64,000 nucleotides of DNA from Cavia porcellus (GCF_034190915.1 NW_026947486.1:106732812-106796811); one strand, 5' to 3'. Counted from the stretch's first letter, positions 35,640-48,879 are shown. Numbers and translations: made by a program. Notes: generated by a model not told the origin, from the sequence alone.

Positions 35640-36520
35640 GAAACATTCATGACTGGCAGAGGAAACAGATCATGAAGCTGCTGTAGAATATCCTGAGTAT
35701 CTGAAGAGACCGATTGAAGAAATGGTTTGCCTGACCGTGTTTTCAGTGCTGATGAAAAGTTGTATTCTGAAAGTGTACACCAACTTGCACATCCATTGCA
35801 AAGGGTGAGAAAAGGACCAGATATTTGAACCCTGGAAGAGACATCCTCAAAGGACTACTTCATTCCATTGCTGCTGGTGACTTCATTATTAATCTCAGGT
35901 TGCTCACAAATTCCAATGTCCTTGCCCTCTGAATGCCAAGAACAGGTTTCAGCCTGCATGAGTGGAAACCATAAAATCTAAGCCACTGAAAAACGCTTTC
36001 TGAACGGGACATTGAGTATGAGAGTTATCGCTGATCCTTGTGTTCTAGTCATTGTCATTTGCCCCCATACAAGTTCACTCCTCAGACCCCTGCCTTTGAT
36101 AGAACTAAAAATGTTCATGATACACTATATTGTAATAGTAGCGTGACAAATTTTTTTTCCATTTTTAATGACTTAACAGTAGGTAAAGAATCCAGGAGAG
36201 AAATAAACCAGTCAAGTTTGAATGGAAACTGGCAGAAACTTTAAAATAAAGAGATAGCTAATTTTCAAGGTATCTTTCCAATAGTGGAAAAATTGAAAAT
36301 TTTGTAACAGCTGCAAAACCCTAGGTTGGTGGAAGTTTTGAAGAGATTAAGTAACATTGCTGAACTGTTAGGCTCTCACCCTGTGAAACAGCATTGTGAA
36401 ATATTTCAGAAATGTGATCACATAAAATGTTGATAAAAGAGGCCACAGTAGGTTAACAACCAGAGCTCAAAGCAAATCAAATTGTTGTGATGATTCAGAA
36501 GACAGAGATCCTTCAGTGGA
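35640..36520 (+). pseudogene. decayed pogo/Tigger-type transposase
   Basis: Translating in three frames with several shifts recovers the order of a Tigger DDE transposase. First comes an acidic EAAVEYPEYLKR-IEE block (family: EAA...FPEELKKIIEE). Then come FSADE, the counterpart of the first catalytic Asp in NxDE, and a degraded KGEK...GRD-L-GLL block ending in AAGDFII (family: NAAGDF). After a deletion that removes the DNAPGH motif come CPHTSSLLRPL (family: PPNTTSLLQPLDQG) and SSLNGNWQKL (family: tLNacWkkLwP). The last stretch is IFPIVEKL...LVEVLKRLSNIAELLGSHP. Many stops and shifts make it dead. It could be a Tigger copy or a relic of a domesticated TIGD-like gene. Confidence 0.65.
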
Positions 36521-38569
36521 ATATACATTGACCTTCAGGCAAGGCTTAAGTGATTATCCACAACTCTGTAAAGAAGTAATAAGAAATCTTCAAACAGAGG
36601 TCAGTAAGTCTTTTCTTTCTGCTTATTTAACAGGGGAGCAGGATCTGGACTTCTGCCATGCCGTCCAAACGCTGCACACATAGTTGAATCTTGGGATTCA
36701 GACTCTGATGGCTCTAACAGTGTGGCGATCCATTTGCTGGTGTATGAAAGTGGACCTGAAGACTGAGTTTACTTCTTGTCAAACAGAATCTGATTTTCTC
36801 TATCCTTTCCATATCACTGCCATCATAACTGCCATTGTCATTTGTACATTATCATCTTAACCTTGAGATCAGAGAGAAATGGAAATCAATTGCCCAATAC
36901 TCACTACATCTAATGCAAATTTTGTAAGCTATCATTGAGATTTGGTTTAATGTTTTATTTGAGTGAACAGACCAATTGAGCTTTTGCAATACTTCCTTCT
37001 AGGCCCCATTTTCCCTATAAACGATCTTAAATTCCTCCAACATATGTATTATGAGCGTTTCAGGAACTAGCTCTAGAATCTAAGGAGGGGGCTACTAGAC
37101 TGAATTTGACGATTTGATTTCTTTTGACCATAAAGTTTATTTTAATTCTGATTAAGCATAACCATCTTAATATAAGCAACTAGTTTGGTGTAAGTTAATT
37201 TGTTTTACAGCAATTAGGTAAGTTAGCCATCGAATACTGCTGAAGTACAGTACATGTATGATGAATTCCTGGATTTACATTGGTGCGTTGTCAAAAAGAA
37301 AGAGCTTATAGAGTTCATTTTCAGAGTTTCCCTCTGTTCTCAGATCTGGCCCCATATCTACTGATATATCTGCTGATATATCTTATCACTGATGATACAT
37401 CCTGTTCTCTGAAGATGATGGAGAATTCATCTCCAGATTGTTATTTTATTTCCTCTTCAATCCCATATATTTATTTTATTGAACTCTCCAGTGCCTTGAC
37501 TGCTTCAGTACATTCTTACCTGAATATTTGTTTTTAAGTTGGATTGTTATTCTGGGTAATATAGGCATACAGAGTCTGAATAGTATTGTTTCTTCTGTTT
37601 TGACTGCTATGCGGGTGGGGATTACAGCATTGATACTATAATTACATCTCATGATAATGCACAAGAAAATCAAAAGGAATAAAGACAACTCTTTGGCATG
37701 AAATTACATAAAGAGATATTACTTAGCTTGAAAAAACAAAATGACAAAGGAGAATGATGAAATTTTTGTACAGTCATGAATTAATGCTGCCTTTGAGCAA
37801 TTATGTCAAGAACTTTACTGGACATACATTGAATTGAGATTAGGAGTGAGCGAAGCCAGTAATTTCTCCCTTAATCTTGAGGTATGAATGATTATCTATA
37901 TCTGAATGAGAAGCGATCAGGGAAAAAAAAATTAAAAAAGGAAAACAGGGCTTGCTTCAATGGTTATGATGAGGAAGATGGATACTTCCAACAAGGTTGA
38001 AAGGGGCAGGCAGGAGTTGATAACCCATGGCGCGGTGCTAGGGAGCTAGTGACACCACAGTGGCAGATGAGTTGCTTATGGATTACCCTGATTACCCTTA
38101 TGCATACCCTGTATGCATCAAAGTCACGATGAGAGCTTTGAAAAATTGGGGCTTCTGGGTCCTGCCCCCGCACTTGCTGAACCACTGATAGCGCCAGCAT
38201 CTATATAGTTTGCAAGTTACTCAAACAATTCTTTGTATAATTCAGTGTTGTAAAACTAAACAGAATTCAGCCAGAAAATATTAGACAGATGGCACTAAAC
38301 CCATGAAGTAGGAAATCTTAAACAGAAGCATTCAGCTACTACTTCAAGGGATAGTTTCATTTGAGGCACTTCTCTCTTTCGTTACTTGTCAAATGAGAAC
38401 ATGGGACCATTTGGTCTCCAAGGTCCTTTCTTTAATATTACCTTGACAGAAGGGTACAGGAAGCTTATTGGTTAATTTTGGGAGTACCTAACCCTTTTGC
38501 TAGAGACCCATATAAATAGAAACATTATTGCATTGTATTTTTTTTTTTAAACTGGATTTGAGCAACCCA
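36521..38569. other. no recognised feature
   Basis: No named repeat or gene. The first 250 bp may contain the tail of the transposase-type element. Short frames at 37,280-37,688 and 37,964-38,200 are unsupported. Confidence 0.45.
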
Positions 38570-38655
38570 TTCAGGACGTCTCCTGTCTCTCAGGAGCTAT
38601 TCCTATTCCCCATTTTTATTTTCCAATAAAGTTTCCTACTCTTAAAAAAATTGGG
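38570..38655 (+). repeat. possible LTR-like polyadenylation fragment
   Basis: 'caggagctattcctattccc' followed by 'ttccaataaagtttcctac' resembles the R-region poly(A) signal of ERV LTRs. It is short and cannot be placed in a family. Confidence 0.25.
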
Positions 38656-38791
38656 CTTATGATTTAAGTTTTATCATATTTTAGTTCCTCTTAGAAAACA
38701 AAGTTAGACTTAAAGAGTTCACAAATGAAAATGCAGACATAGCACCAGCTTCCTGAAATTAAATACAGAAAATATCCCACGAAGGTGTTTT

Positions 38792-38792
<1 letters not shown>

Positions 38793-38831
<39 letters not shown>

Positions 38832-38858
38832 CCTGTAACAATGCTTTTTTTTTTTTTT
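38793..38858. repeat. 39-T homopolymer and second T run
   Basis: A 39-base T run at 38,793-38,831 is followed, after a 13-base gap, by a 14-T run at 38,845-38,858. It could be the reversed A-tail of a young retroposon, but the sequence to its right (38,859-39,040) matches no element I know. The exact length is error-prone in assemblies. Confidence 0.7.
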
Positions 38859-39607
38859 CTCTCTGGGTTTGGGAAAAATAATGAATAGATGTTGTGTGTA
38901 AAACAGTTTAACATTTTATATCATTGTTTCCACAAATCTAATTGAAAAAGTCTGTACACATAACATTTTAAGATTCCATGGATAATGTGCTTATTCTAGA
39001 GGTAAATATTTTTTAAGTCAGCAGTCTTTTTATTAGTATAATCAACGGTTCCATATGCCTTCAAATAATAGGCTTTTTGGATAATTGCAATGTTCACTGA
39101 GATTACGGCATTGGATATTTTTTCTAATAATTGGAACAGGATTAGGGAAATCAAATTTTATATCAAATTGCACCAACTTGAAAATCTGTACAAAATAATT
39201 AAGCATGAAATTGATTAAACTGACTGTTATATGAACATAGCTTTTGCAGGAATACCTATACTTGGGCATAACAGATGGAAACATTGGTCTAGGGCCTACA
39301 TCATTTAAAATAAAACTTGGGACTCTAATTGTTGCTTAAGATAACATCTAGTTAAAATAATCTAAAAGTACTACAAAATGTAATGTAATACATTTATATA
39401 AATGTAAATGATAGAACATTTTAACATGGTTAAATTTAACAAGTTGGTAGAATACATAGGAGGATATGAAAGTGTGGTAGAGGATAAATGGTAGAAGGAG
39501 AATTTGATGAAACATCACAGTAAAAATAGGTATTGTTCTTTTATGTTTAGACTATCCTCTCTCCCAGTTGGAAAGTACTAAAAGCTTAGTAAGTTTAGGT
39601 GATGACT
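38859..39607. other. no recognised feature
   Basis: AT-rich DNA, no gene. If the T tracts are a reversed tail, part of this segment would be the retroposed body, but I cannot identify it. The minus-strand 80-codon frame at 39,042-39,284 is unsupported. Confidence 0.4.
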
Positions 39608-39829
39608 ATCTTTTTTTGTGAAATAATTTGAGTAAGTCCTTGAGCTAATGTTAAGAATATAATATATTCTTCACATTTTAGCAGTCTAGGTTGCCCTTTC
39701 TCCTCACCTTCATTTTTCTATTTTGTGCTTTTTTGCTACACTGGTTAAATATGTCTGCAAAATTTTTTTTTCTTGTGCTTCTTAACATTAGCTCAAGGAC
39801 TTACTCAACATTACTTGTAAAAAGATCCT
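39608..39829. repeat. foldback with perfect 30-bp arms
   Basis: 39,628-39,657 and 39,779-39,808 are perfect reverse complements (30 of 30), separated by 121 bp. Outside them an imperfect stem continues for about 20 bases on each side (T-rich left, A-rich right, 'aaaaagat'), giving a predicted stem near 50 bp. The arms do not resemble those of the 3.1 kb foldback or any terminal repeat I recognise. Perfect arms in otherwise diverged DNA suggest recent origin, gene conversion between arms, or selection. Confidence 0.85.
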
Positions 39830-40424
39830 TTTGGTTCAAATCTTTTTAAGTTCAAAATGAGAGAAAGGTTTTTAAATTATATTTTTGGATCACGTAGCTG
39901 CCATCGCCTGAATGTTAAGTAAAGATTTTTGACAGTGTGTGGACTCTGAAAGCTTATGTGAATACTATTTGAATTATGAATATATTGATCATTAATTTAC
40001 ATAGTATTGTTCTCTTTTAATGGTTTTTGATCTTGATACGTTATGGTTCAGAAATAAGTGTGTACTGTGAACACAGTGTACATATTTTGCCAAACAATAC
40101 AATCGAACAGAAAAAAGATAAAAGAATAAACAATGTATTTTATTAGCATTAATAACAAATATTGAGGAATTGAATCTTGAGCGTAGTGTATTTGAGACAT
40201 TGCACTTTTCTTTTATTGCTAAGTAGAACATCATTGGAAACACGAAATTGACTCTTGGCTATTTGACAGTGGGATAATGAATGGCAGAATGAGAATGACT
40301 GAGACTTAAGAGTGAGGTCTTTCATTGACTTCCTGTCTGCTCTGAGTCAAGGACTTTTCGTCTTTGGTGCTTACTGCTTAGTCATGGCAGCACAAACCTT
40401 GAGTTAGAAGGATATGAGGCATTA
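39830..40424. other. no recognised feature
   Basis: AT-rich, no gene or named repeat. An 83-codon minus-strand frame at 39,992-40,243 is unsupported. Confidence 0.45.
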
Positions 40425-40665
40425 GCATGGAGCCTACATTTTGGAATCAGAAAAACATGCTTTTGAATCCTGGTACTGCCAATTGCTAGCTGTGTGACTG
40501 TGGGTGTGTTTCTTCACCACTGAAGATTTCAGTTTCTAATCTGTAAAATGGGGTTAAAATACCCACATTGTAGGGTTCCTATGAAATTATATGAGATGCT
40601 TAGTACAGTGCCTGACACATAGTAAGTGCTCAATAAATTGTTGCTATCTTTATTATTAAAACAGG
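40425..40665 (+). repeat. MIR SINE, near full length
   Basis: The most complete MIR in the window: 'gcatggagcctacattttgg', 'gaatcctggtactgccaatt', 'gctagctgtgtgactgtggg', 'ctgtaaaatggggttaaaat', 'tagggttcctatgaaattat', 'cagtgcctgacacatagtaa' and 'gtgctcaataaattgttgct', all in order. Confidence 0.95.
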
Positions 40666-41299
40666 TAAACATTATATAAATATAAGATGTTAGTTTGTTC
40701 CTGTCTTGATGAAATGGTAATATTTAATTTTGCTGAAAACAAATTATGCATGGTGTTTTTTTAGAGAGGAGAAGGAATAAGCAATGAATTCTAATATTTT
40801 TCTTTGTTATTGATGAGGGATACCTGAAACAATACTTTCTTTGTTGTTAAATTGCTTTTTGGTCTGCAGTGATCATTCATACTGTATTTATAATATGGTT
40901 ATCATTGGATGGTATTTTTGTGGTGATTAGAAGTCCTGACTTTTAACATGAATGCGCTCATATTATCTAGAAAACGATCCGTCCACAAGGATGATTCCTC
41001 ATAAGTGACATCTGGAATGCTTTGTATTTCTCATAATTGTGATTGTATCTGGGTATTTTAAAGTAGTGGTATTTAGAATTCTGAGTATTCATCATGAATC
41101 TTGTGCCTTCTAAGCAATACAATTGTCACTGCCTTTACTCAAGCCCTTCCTACCACGTAGCATCATCATTTTAGTGACCTCACATTCAAACTCTTTAAGC
41201 ATGTCAGCTTTTAATATGTGGTATTCATATATATATATAGTCATTGAACACCTTGCAGCTTGACTAGCTTTTCATGTGTACAGTTCTCATCTAGATACT
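40666..41299. other. no recognised feature
   Basis: No gene. A short TA run lies at about 41,228-41,240. An L2 fragment may begin near 41,100 but is too diverged to place. Confidence 0.4.
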
Positions 41300-41720
41300 T
41301 CCTTCTTCAAAAAACTCCAATGACTGCCCATTGTCTATATATTAGAATATCTTTAAATCATGGCCAAATCCCAGTGTACCATTACCAATTTTATTGCCTA
41401 TGTTCTCTTTCCTGTATTGTATTTGATCCTTCTTTGTCTTCTTCAGCCTTGTGTAAATAATAAGTACCTTTAGCCTGTAGGTCATCTCTGATTGCTTAAA
41501 CTTTCCCTTTGTGTTTTGGTGTGTAAGATCAGAAATTCCATGTATTACCTAAAACCAAGGTACTTGAGATGTAACAGACATGTTATCATCTCTTTCTTGT
41601 TTACTTCCAGGCATGCCCAATCTGGTGTGTGTGGGAGTCTCCTCTCAATTTCTTCTTAAGCCTCCGTCCAGCCTGCTAAATTAATCCTAATTTATCTTCA
41701 CAGACCTTCAACCCTCTTAG
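41300..41720 (+). repeat. L2 LINE fragment
   Basis: 'ttcttcaaaaaactccaatg', 'actgcccattgtctatatat' and 'taaatcatggccaaatccca' match sense L2 3' sequence ('cttaaaaaccttcaatggct...cccattgcc...aggataaagtccaaa'). 41,600-41,720 may be its continuation. Confidence 0.6.
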
Positions 41721-42579
41721 TTGAGTTTCTGAATGAAACCTATTGAGTTTTGGCTCTGAATATAAGGTTGCTTATATGGGGATCTGAAATAATAGCCTGG
41801 AGATCTAAACTCCATTTCTAGATTCTTGCCAGCTTCATCTCCTCACTAGCATCATAGCTTATGAAACAATCTCTGTTCTCTTACATACTAATGCCAGCCT
41901 GAGATGTACTTAAGTGTACCTTACTCTAGATTTGGCAACTAGACAAGGGTTTGTCAAATGAGAGGCCACACAAATCCAACCCTATTGTTATTCTTTAGGT
42001 AAAGTTCTACTGCAACACAGTCATCTCCAATCATTTATTTATTATCTATGGCTATAGTAAAATAGCAGAGATGAATAGTTGCAATAGACACCATATAGCT
42101 TTCAAACCTTTAAATATTTACTATGTGATACTTTAAAGAAAATATTTGCCTAACCATCATATAGAACCAAATATTTTCCTTAGCATTGATACAGTTTATT
42201 CTTCGTCAGTGCATGAATGGCCAGAAGGCTAGTTAATTTCAGACTATGAGGAGAGGTTCCACACCTTTCAAATTACTTGCTTTAATTTGATCTTCTCCGC
42301 TTCACCTTTGTCAGTTTCTTAAATTGTCTTTCCTCTGTGTTTTAATTTTTTTTAGTAGAAGGGATGCTATAGTCATAAACAATAGTCATGTCTGTCTTCT
42401 AATGTAATATCTAGATCCTTTAGATAAAAGCCTTTCATTGTTACAGACCTTGCTCTACTCATGGACTCCAATCATGAACTTTAAATATCTCTGAGATTAG
42501 GCTTTTCCATTTTCATTGTCTCTAACTCACATCTTCTAAGTTTCGCAGCTTTAAAACATTTCTAATAGCCAGATCTTTC
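41721..42579. other. no recognised feature
   Basis: Unassigned DNA, no gene. Toward the right end the sequence takes on the pyrimidine-rich wording of the tandem-repeat shoulder. Confidence 0.4.
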
Positions 42580-43475
42580 CATATTACAGCATCTAGATTA
42601 TCCAGCCTCCAGCACTCCCAGTGCTCATGTTTCCTAATTTCCCCAATGTTAGAGTCATTCACAGTCTAGCACTTCCAATACCTCCACTAATCCTCAAGGT
42701 CTGGATTTTGTCTTTCAGAGTTCAGAGTTCTAACTTGCAAATCTTCTACAGTTCCTATTCTTCAATATTTTTATATACAATTTTTCTAGAGTCTGTAAAT
42801 TTCATAGTGTCCAAATCTAGTTTGCCCAATATTTTTATCACATCTATATAGTTCATTTCCCATATCTTTTAATGTCTCCTGCATCCTGGTTTTACAGTGT
42901 CTTTTTCTAAAATATCCATTCAGGTGTTTCAATATATCTATGGACTTGGCCTTTCAATATTCTAATGTGTTCTGATATCCCCAGTGTCTGAGTTGACTAC
43001 GTCTGTTAACATTCAGCTATTGTAATAGATAGATCCCCTAATATCCATAGTTTCCAGTTTCCTTGAATCCCAGCATTATTAAAACTTACTTTGGGGCTGG
43101 GGATTTAGCCCAACGGCATAAGCGCCTGCCTTGAAAGCAGGCAGTCGTGAGTTCGATCCCTGGTACTGATAAAAAGGAAAAAGAAAAAAAAAAAAGAAAA
43201 CTTACTTCTAAATTCTATGTCCCTTGACAGGAATACATCAGTATTCGTGTTTTCTAGTACCTTTCAGTATCTAGGCCTTCTGATTTTATGAATCATAAAT
43301 GTTGGTCCTTTAGTTCCTATATCCAACATATTCTCAGGGGCCCCAAGATAAAGAACTTACAATGCCTTTAGTATACAAAGCTTCCAGTGTCTGTGGCTTC
43401 ATGTACTCAATATCCCAGTGTTCGGGGTATTCAAAACCTGCAATGTCCAGAGTAAACAGTGTATCCAAATTACAA
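42580..43475. repeat. decayed left shoulder of the 18-bp array
   Basis: Irregularly spaced words such as 'cttccagtgtc', 'tccaatatc', 'ttccagtttcc' and 'ttccaatacctcc' recur at roughly 17-21 bp, becoming clearer toward the right. This looks like an older, diverged part of the neighbouring array. An ID element is inserted within it. Confidence 0.5.
43092..43196 (+). repeat. young ID SINE with 11-bp direct repeats
   Basis: Full-length ID with 'ggggctggggatttagccca' (A box), 'gcataagcgcctgcc', 'gtgagttcgatccctggtac' (B box) and an A-rich tail with G interruptions. Perfect direct repeats 'aaaacttactt' lie at 43,081-43,091 and 43,197-43,207. It is the best-preserved ID copy here. The anticodon arm region carries an extra short palindrome (gcaggcagtc), as in other CATAAGC-type copies. 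Confidence 0.97.
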
Positions 43476-44732
<1,257 letters not shown>

Positions 44733-45224
44733 TTATTCTATAGTCTGGGTCTTCTAACCTTTTTATAGATTAAGGCTTTCCCAAATCTAATCTTCCTGGG
44801 TCCAAGCTTTCCCATATCAGATCTTCCCACAGGGATGTCACTAACTCATGTATTCCTGCTTCTAGTATGATTAGCTTCAAAAATTTACTAGGACAGGTCT
44901 TCTTACAGGCCAGAATTTGCATATCAACTGTAATTTAATTATGTTTTTGATATTATAAAATGTATATTTGTGCTCTACAACTATTTAACATATGTTCAGG
45001 AAAATGCTTTACAGAATAAACAAGTTGTTGCAGTAAATTTTACAACTTTTCTTTGCTTATAGTTTCTTGAGTCAACTATGCTTAGGTATAAGTGAAATTG
45101 TATTGCTATGAAAAAATTTATCCATGGGGACTATTATTTTAGATAAAATTCATATACAGTATATTTGATTTGATATCTAAATAACATCAATTTTTACTTG
45201 TTTTTATGTGTAATACTACTACTA
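44733..45224. repeat. right shoulder of the array, then AT-rich DNA
   Basis: To about 44,910 the words 'gggtcttctaacc', 'ggctttcccaaatc', 'taatcttcctggg' and 'cagatcttcccac' echo the repeat unit in decayed form. Beyond that the DNA is AT-rich, with a short (ACT/AAT)n run at about 45,216-45,242. Confidence 0.5.
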
Positions 45225-45465
45225 CTAATAATAATAATAAATAGCATTTGCTGTGTCCAGGCACTGTTCTAAGATCCTTACATATATTAACTCTTTCAGT
45301 CTTTACAATCACCAATTCAGATAGATGTTATCATTATCCCCATTTTGCAGATGAGGAAACTGACACACAGTTGAAATAATGTGTCCAAATGACACAACTA
45401 ATAATTTGGAATTTGAACTTTGTAATCTGTTTCATGTCCATGAACTTAACCACTGTGTTCTAATA
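45225..45465 (-). repeat. MIR SINE, antisense
   Basis: 'aggcactgttctaagatcct', 'tacatatattaactctttca', 'tccccattttgcagatgagg' and 'aaactgacacacagttgaa' match the reverse-complemented MIR in full order, ending in 'cttaaccactgtgttct'. It is nearly full length. Confidence 0.95.
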
Positions 45466-46219
45466 TCTGCTATTGAACATCAAGATGAGAATTACGAGAC
45501 AATTTTGATCGGCCCCATACTGTGCTTCAAATATAAAATCATGCATACAAATGATCTTGTTTATTCTGTCACTATTAGAACCTATTCTAGTTCAAAGCTT
45601 GCATTCCTCAACCAGCTGTTGCCATTCCTTTGCTCAGGTGTATGGAAATGGATGCTATCGCTTCTTAATACCACATTTAGCTTTGACAGGAAGAGTATAA
45701 AGGAACACTGACTTCACACATCCTTTGCTTTACAGTCATATTCACAGTTTCATGCTTTGAGTACGGGTGCTTGGAATTTAACTTTTCCATCCACTTTAAT
45801 CCTTTATCTCTGACCTCCCCTATTTGAACTTTACTGTCCAAACCATTTATCATTAGTTTGTTTTTGACCTCCAGGATCCAACTGCTTCTTCACATATTAA
45901 TGACTTCCTTGGGCTCTGACCACTGCCTTGCATTCAGCTAATGGTCACTACATCTCCTTAAATCCCAGCATGTTGATCTAGAGAACTAACTGCTTGGTTC
46001 TCCAAGTCTTTGCTCTCACCACGCACTTCCAGCAATGCACTCATGCCTCAGACTGGTATGAACAACATTAAAGCCAACATTAAAGCCACACAATGAAGTT
46101 CTGCTTAGGGAAGAAATCTCTAACGGTCTAGAATCATCTGCAAGGTAATAGAAAGGAATAAAAACAATAATAATTAGGATTTCCTTCTGAATTACAGCTT
46201 ACAAAGTGCCATCACTTCA
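45466..46219. other. no recognised feature
   Basis: No gene. A 12-bp word (aacattaaagcc) is tandemly duplicated at 46,064-46,087. The 110-codon frame at 45,379-45,711 begins inside the MIR and is unsupported. Confidence 0.45.
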
Positions 46220-46460
46220 TTTATGCATCCACTCATTCAACAAATATATATTGAGTGCCAACTGTGTGCCAGGCTTGTTTAAATGAAGCTTAAAATTAGC
46301 TGGAGGGCATAAAGACAATGGGTAAATAATTGAACAATTACTCATTAATTATGGCAAGAACATTAAGGAAAAAATAAGGATAGAATCTGTGAGAGTTCAG
46401 AAAGTGAAGGAAATCGTTCTTGAGGAAGTAACATTCATGGTGACTCTGAAAGGATGTTAC
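46220..46460 (-). repeat. L2-like repeat, antisense
   Basis: 'cattcaacaaatatatattg' and 'gagtgccaactgtgtgccag' are the classic reversed L2 3' end. The following 'taaagacaatgggtaaataa' and 'tcttgaggaagtaacattca' fit its diverged upstream part. Confidence 0.6.
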
Positions 46461-46569
46461 CAAAACAAGATCGTGATTTAGATAGGGCAGATTTTTTTTT
46501 CCTGTCAGTTTTACCTACTCAGAATAATGACAGTGAGTGTGGGATACAGGCGTTTGGACTGTTCTTTTT

Positions 46570-47060
46570 TTGCTATTACTCCATTCTTAAGGAATATAAA
46601 AATATTTGTATGCTTTAACTTAGCATTTTCACTTTAAGGAATCTACCAAAGGAAATTATTTAAAATTTGGATAATGTATGTAAAAAAAGTTCCTCACATG
46701 CTTATTTGTTAGCAAATAACAGAAAAACTTGTGTCTTGCTTTAAAGGAATGATTAAATAAATGTGCTATTCACATATGATGTATTATTATTATGTTAAAA
46801 TATTTATGGCATGCTCATTATACAATATTCAGTGGAAAATCAACACACGATGATTTAAAATATGGTCTCAACTATTTTAAAATAGATAACCAGGAACAAA
46901 TGACTACAAATAAACAGACTGGAGATTGTGAAGTACTTATCACTGGCTGAGCAGGATTATATATGATATTGTTTTCTTCTTTATATTCTCAGTTTTTATT
47001 TTTTTTTACCCAGTGTTCTTACAATGTACAGGTATTTTCTATTCAGGCAAATTATGTCAA
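46570..47060 (+). mobile_element. L1M (ME-type) 3' end, sense
   Basis: 'cactttaaggaatctaccaa', 'aggaatgattaaataaatgt', 'ttatggcatgctcattatac', 'aacagactggagattgtgaa', 'tatcactggctgagcaggat' and 'cttctttatattctcagttt' follow the end of old L1ME elements. Confidence 0.7.
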
Positions 47061-47839
47061 TAATTGTCCACAAATTATTTATGTTTTATTGTACATGCAA
47101 CCAATTTTTATCATTGACAATATTTCAAAATTTAAAGAAAGTGAAAAAATGAACATTTAAAATAATCTCAATGCTCAGAAATAATCACCATAAAGAGCTT
47201 GGTTTTGTTTTAGACTCTTGCATAGGTATGTTTATTTTCTTTTGCAAAGTGGAATCCTTATATCATTTGAGCTATGTCTTTAACTTAGCAGTAAGTTGTG
47301 AGTAACTTTCCATGTCAGTAACTGTAAAACTGTTATAATTTTAACATATAATTTCTGTACTCTGTGTCTTTTTAGCGAGCATCAAGTTTCTTCTAACTTT
47401 GGTATTATACAAACTTTCTGTGATGAGTACATGCATTGTAAAAGTTGTGCAGGACCCAAACCATATCATCCTACGTGGTGGCCTACTACATTATTGTGTA
47501 TAAATTTGTTCAGATGTATTTTTTTAACTAAATAATTTTTTTAATGAATAAGGGAGAGATTGAGATAAAAGAGGACATAACAACATAACAATACAGGTCA
47601 AAGCATGACTGTTTCAGCAACCTAGTGCTTCACCACCAAATAACCCGACTTAATAGTAGTTACCATAGTGTCTTTTTCCTTGCAATATTTGAATATAACT
47701 TCATATATTATAGCTTCAAATATTTCTATATCAAGCAGCCCAGAATAAAGCCATTCCAATTAATAAATGAAAACTTTATAAGGCTTCAAGGCCACATAAT
47801 GGGGAATCATGATTTATTTAGCATAAATAGCTAAAAAGA
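47061..47839. other. AT-rich, possible L1-derived DNA
   Basis: 'gtgagtaactttccatgtca' near 47,290-47,320 resembles the 3' end of an antisense L1M. The rest is unassigned. No gene. Confidence 0.35.
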
Positions 47840-48560
47840 ATTACTGACCAATAAGCAAGTACAACAAACTGTGCATCATAGCAAAACATTACAAACAATC
47901 CAGGTATTTAGTAATTGGGAGTGATTAAAAATTTTAACAATAGGGCCAGGGATTTAGCTCAGTGTTGTAAGCACCTGCCTGGCGAACACAAGGTCATAAG
48001 TTTGATCCCCAGTACAAAAAACAAAATTATAACAATATGTAGGTGTATGTTCCAGCCATTTAAATTTATACTCTAGAAGCATATTTACTGAAAAAGGAAT
48101 ATAATCACAAGGTCTCATGAGTGAGAGGAATAGGACAGGTGGTAGTATGTATAATCATGTTTTGTAGAAGGGAAACTTTATAAATAGCCTCAGAAACATA
48201 GCCAGAAGATATGCAGTAACATGTTAGTAGAAAACTTCCCAAACAGAAAATGCATAAATCGCAGTATATTTAAACAATGGATTATTATATAGAAATGACA
48301 TGACTGTACTATATCTACACACACATGATAGTAAATTTTACTTCTAGAAGGTTAATTTAAAATACAAAGATCACATGTAATAGGATATCTTTTAAATATT
48401 ATTCCCACACATACAGAACTATTTAATATATTATTTAGGCTGCAAATATATGCATATAAAAGATTGAGGAATAATGTCCATCAGAATTGAGAAAGGAGGT
48501 TCTAAATAGTGAATATCGCATACTTTAAAAAATCAGTTAAATTTTAAAATGTTTTTAATA
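47840..48560 (+). mobile_element. L1M (ME-type) fragment split by an ID
   Basis: 'aaacaatccaggtatttagt', 'aattgggagtgattaaaaat', then after the ID 'ctctagaagcatatttactg', 'aacaatggattattatatag', 'aaatgacatgactgtacta' and 'tttagaaatg'-like spacing match the old L1M ORF2 end and 3' UTR in sense. The ID insertion postdates the L1. Confidence 0.55.
47943..48022 (+). repeat. ID SINE with 15-bp direct repeats
   Basis: 'gggccagggatttagctcag', 'gttgtaagcacctgcctgg' and 'ataagtttgatccccagtac' form a complete ID body with a short tail. Direct repeats 'aaaattttaacaata' (47,928-47,942) and 'aaaattataacaata' (48,023-48,037) differ at one base. Confidence 0.95.
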
Positions 48561-48879
48561 TAGAAGAAATATATTCAGAAGCCATCCCAGAATTATGTAG
48601 AGTGAGACCTAACATATGTTTAAAATGCCTAACCAAGGACTGAAGAGTATTGACATGCTATAATTACCTCTGTTTAATGGAATTTCAAATTTCTGTTTCC
48701 TTATATATCTGTATATTATATATATTATTTTTCTATATATAGTTCAAATTCTATGTGGCAAGTGTATACTTATTTATTGTTGCAAAAATAAATGCTTATT
48801 GAAACAGTAAAAGGCAGGAGTTTATTAAGCAAAAATAGAAAATATTCCCCTGCTAATCCCATTGGACAGAAGTAAGCAT
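48561..48879. other. AT-rich DNA, no recognised feature
   Basis: Contains a self-complementary TATA-rich patch at about 48,700-48,745. No gene or named repeat. Confidence 0.4.

Noticed and set aside
43092..43196. Functional tRNA-Ala gene
   Set aside because: A and B box words are present, but the body cannot form a full cloverleaf and it has an A-rich tail and direct repeats; it is an ID SINE.
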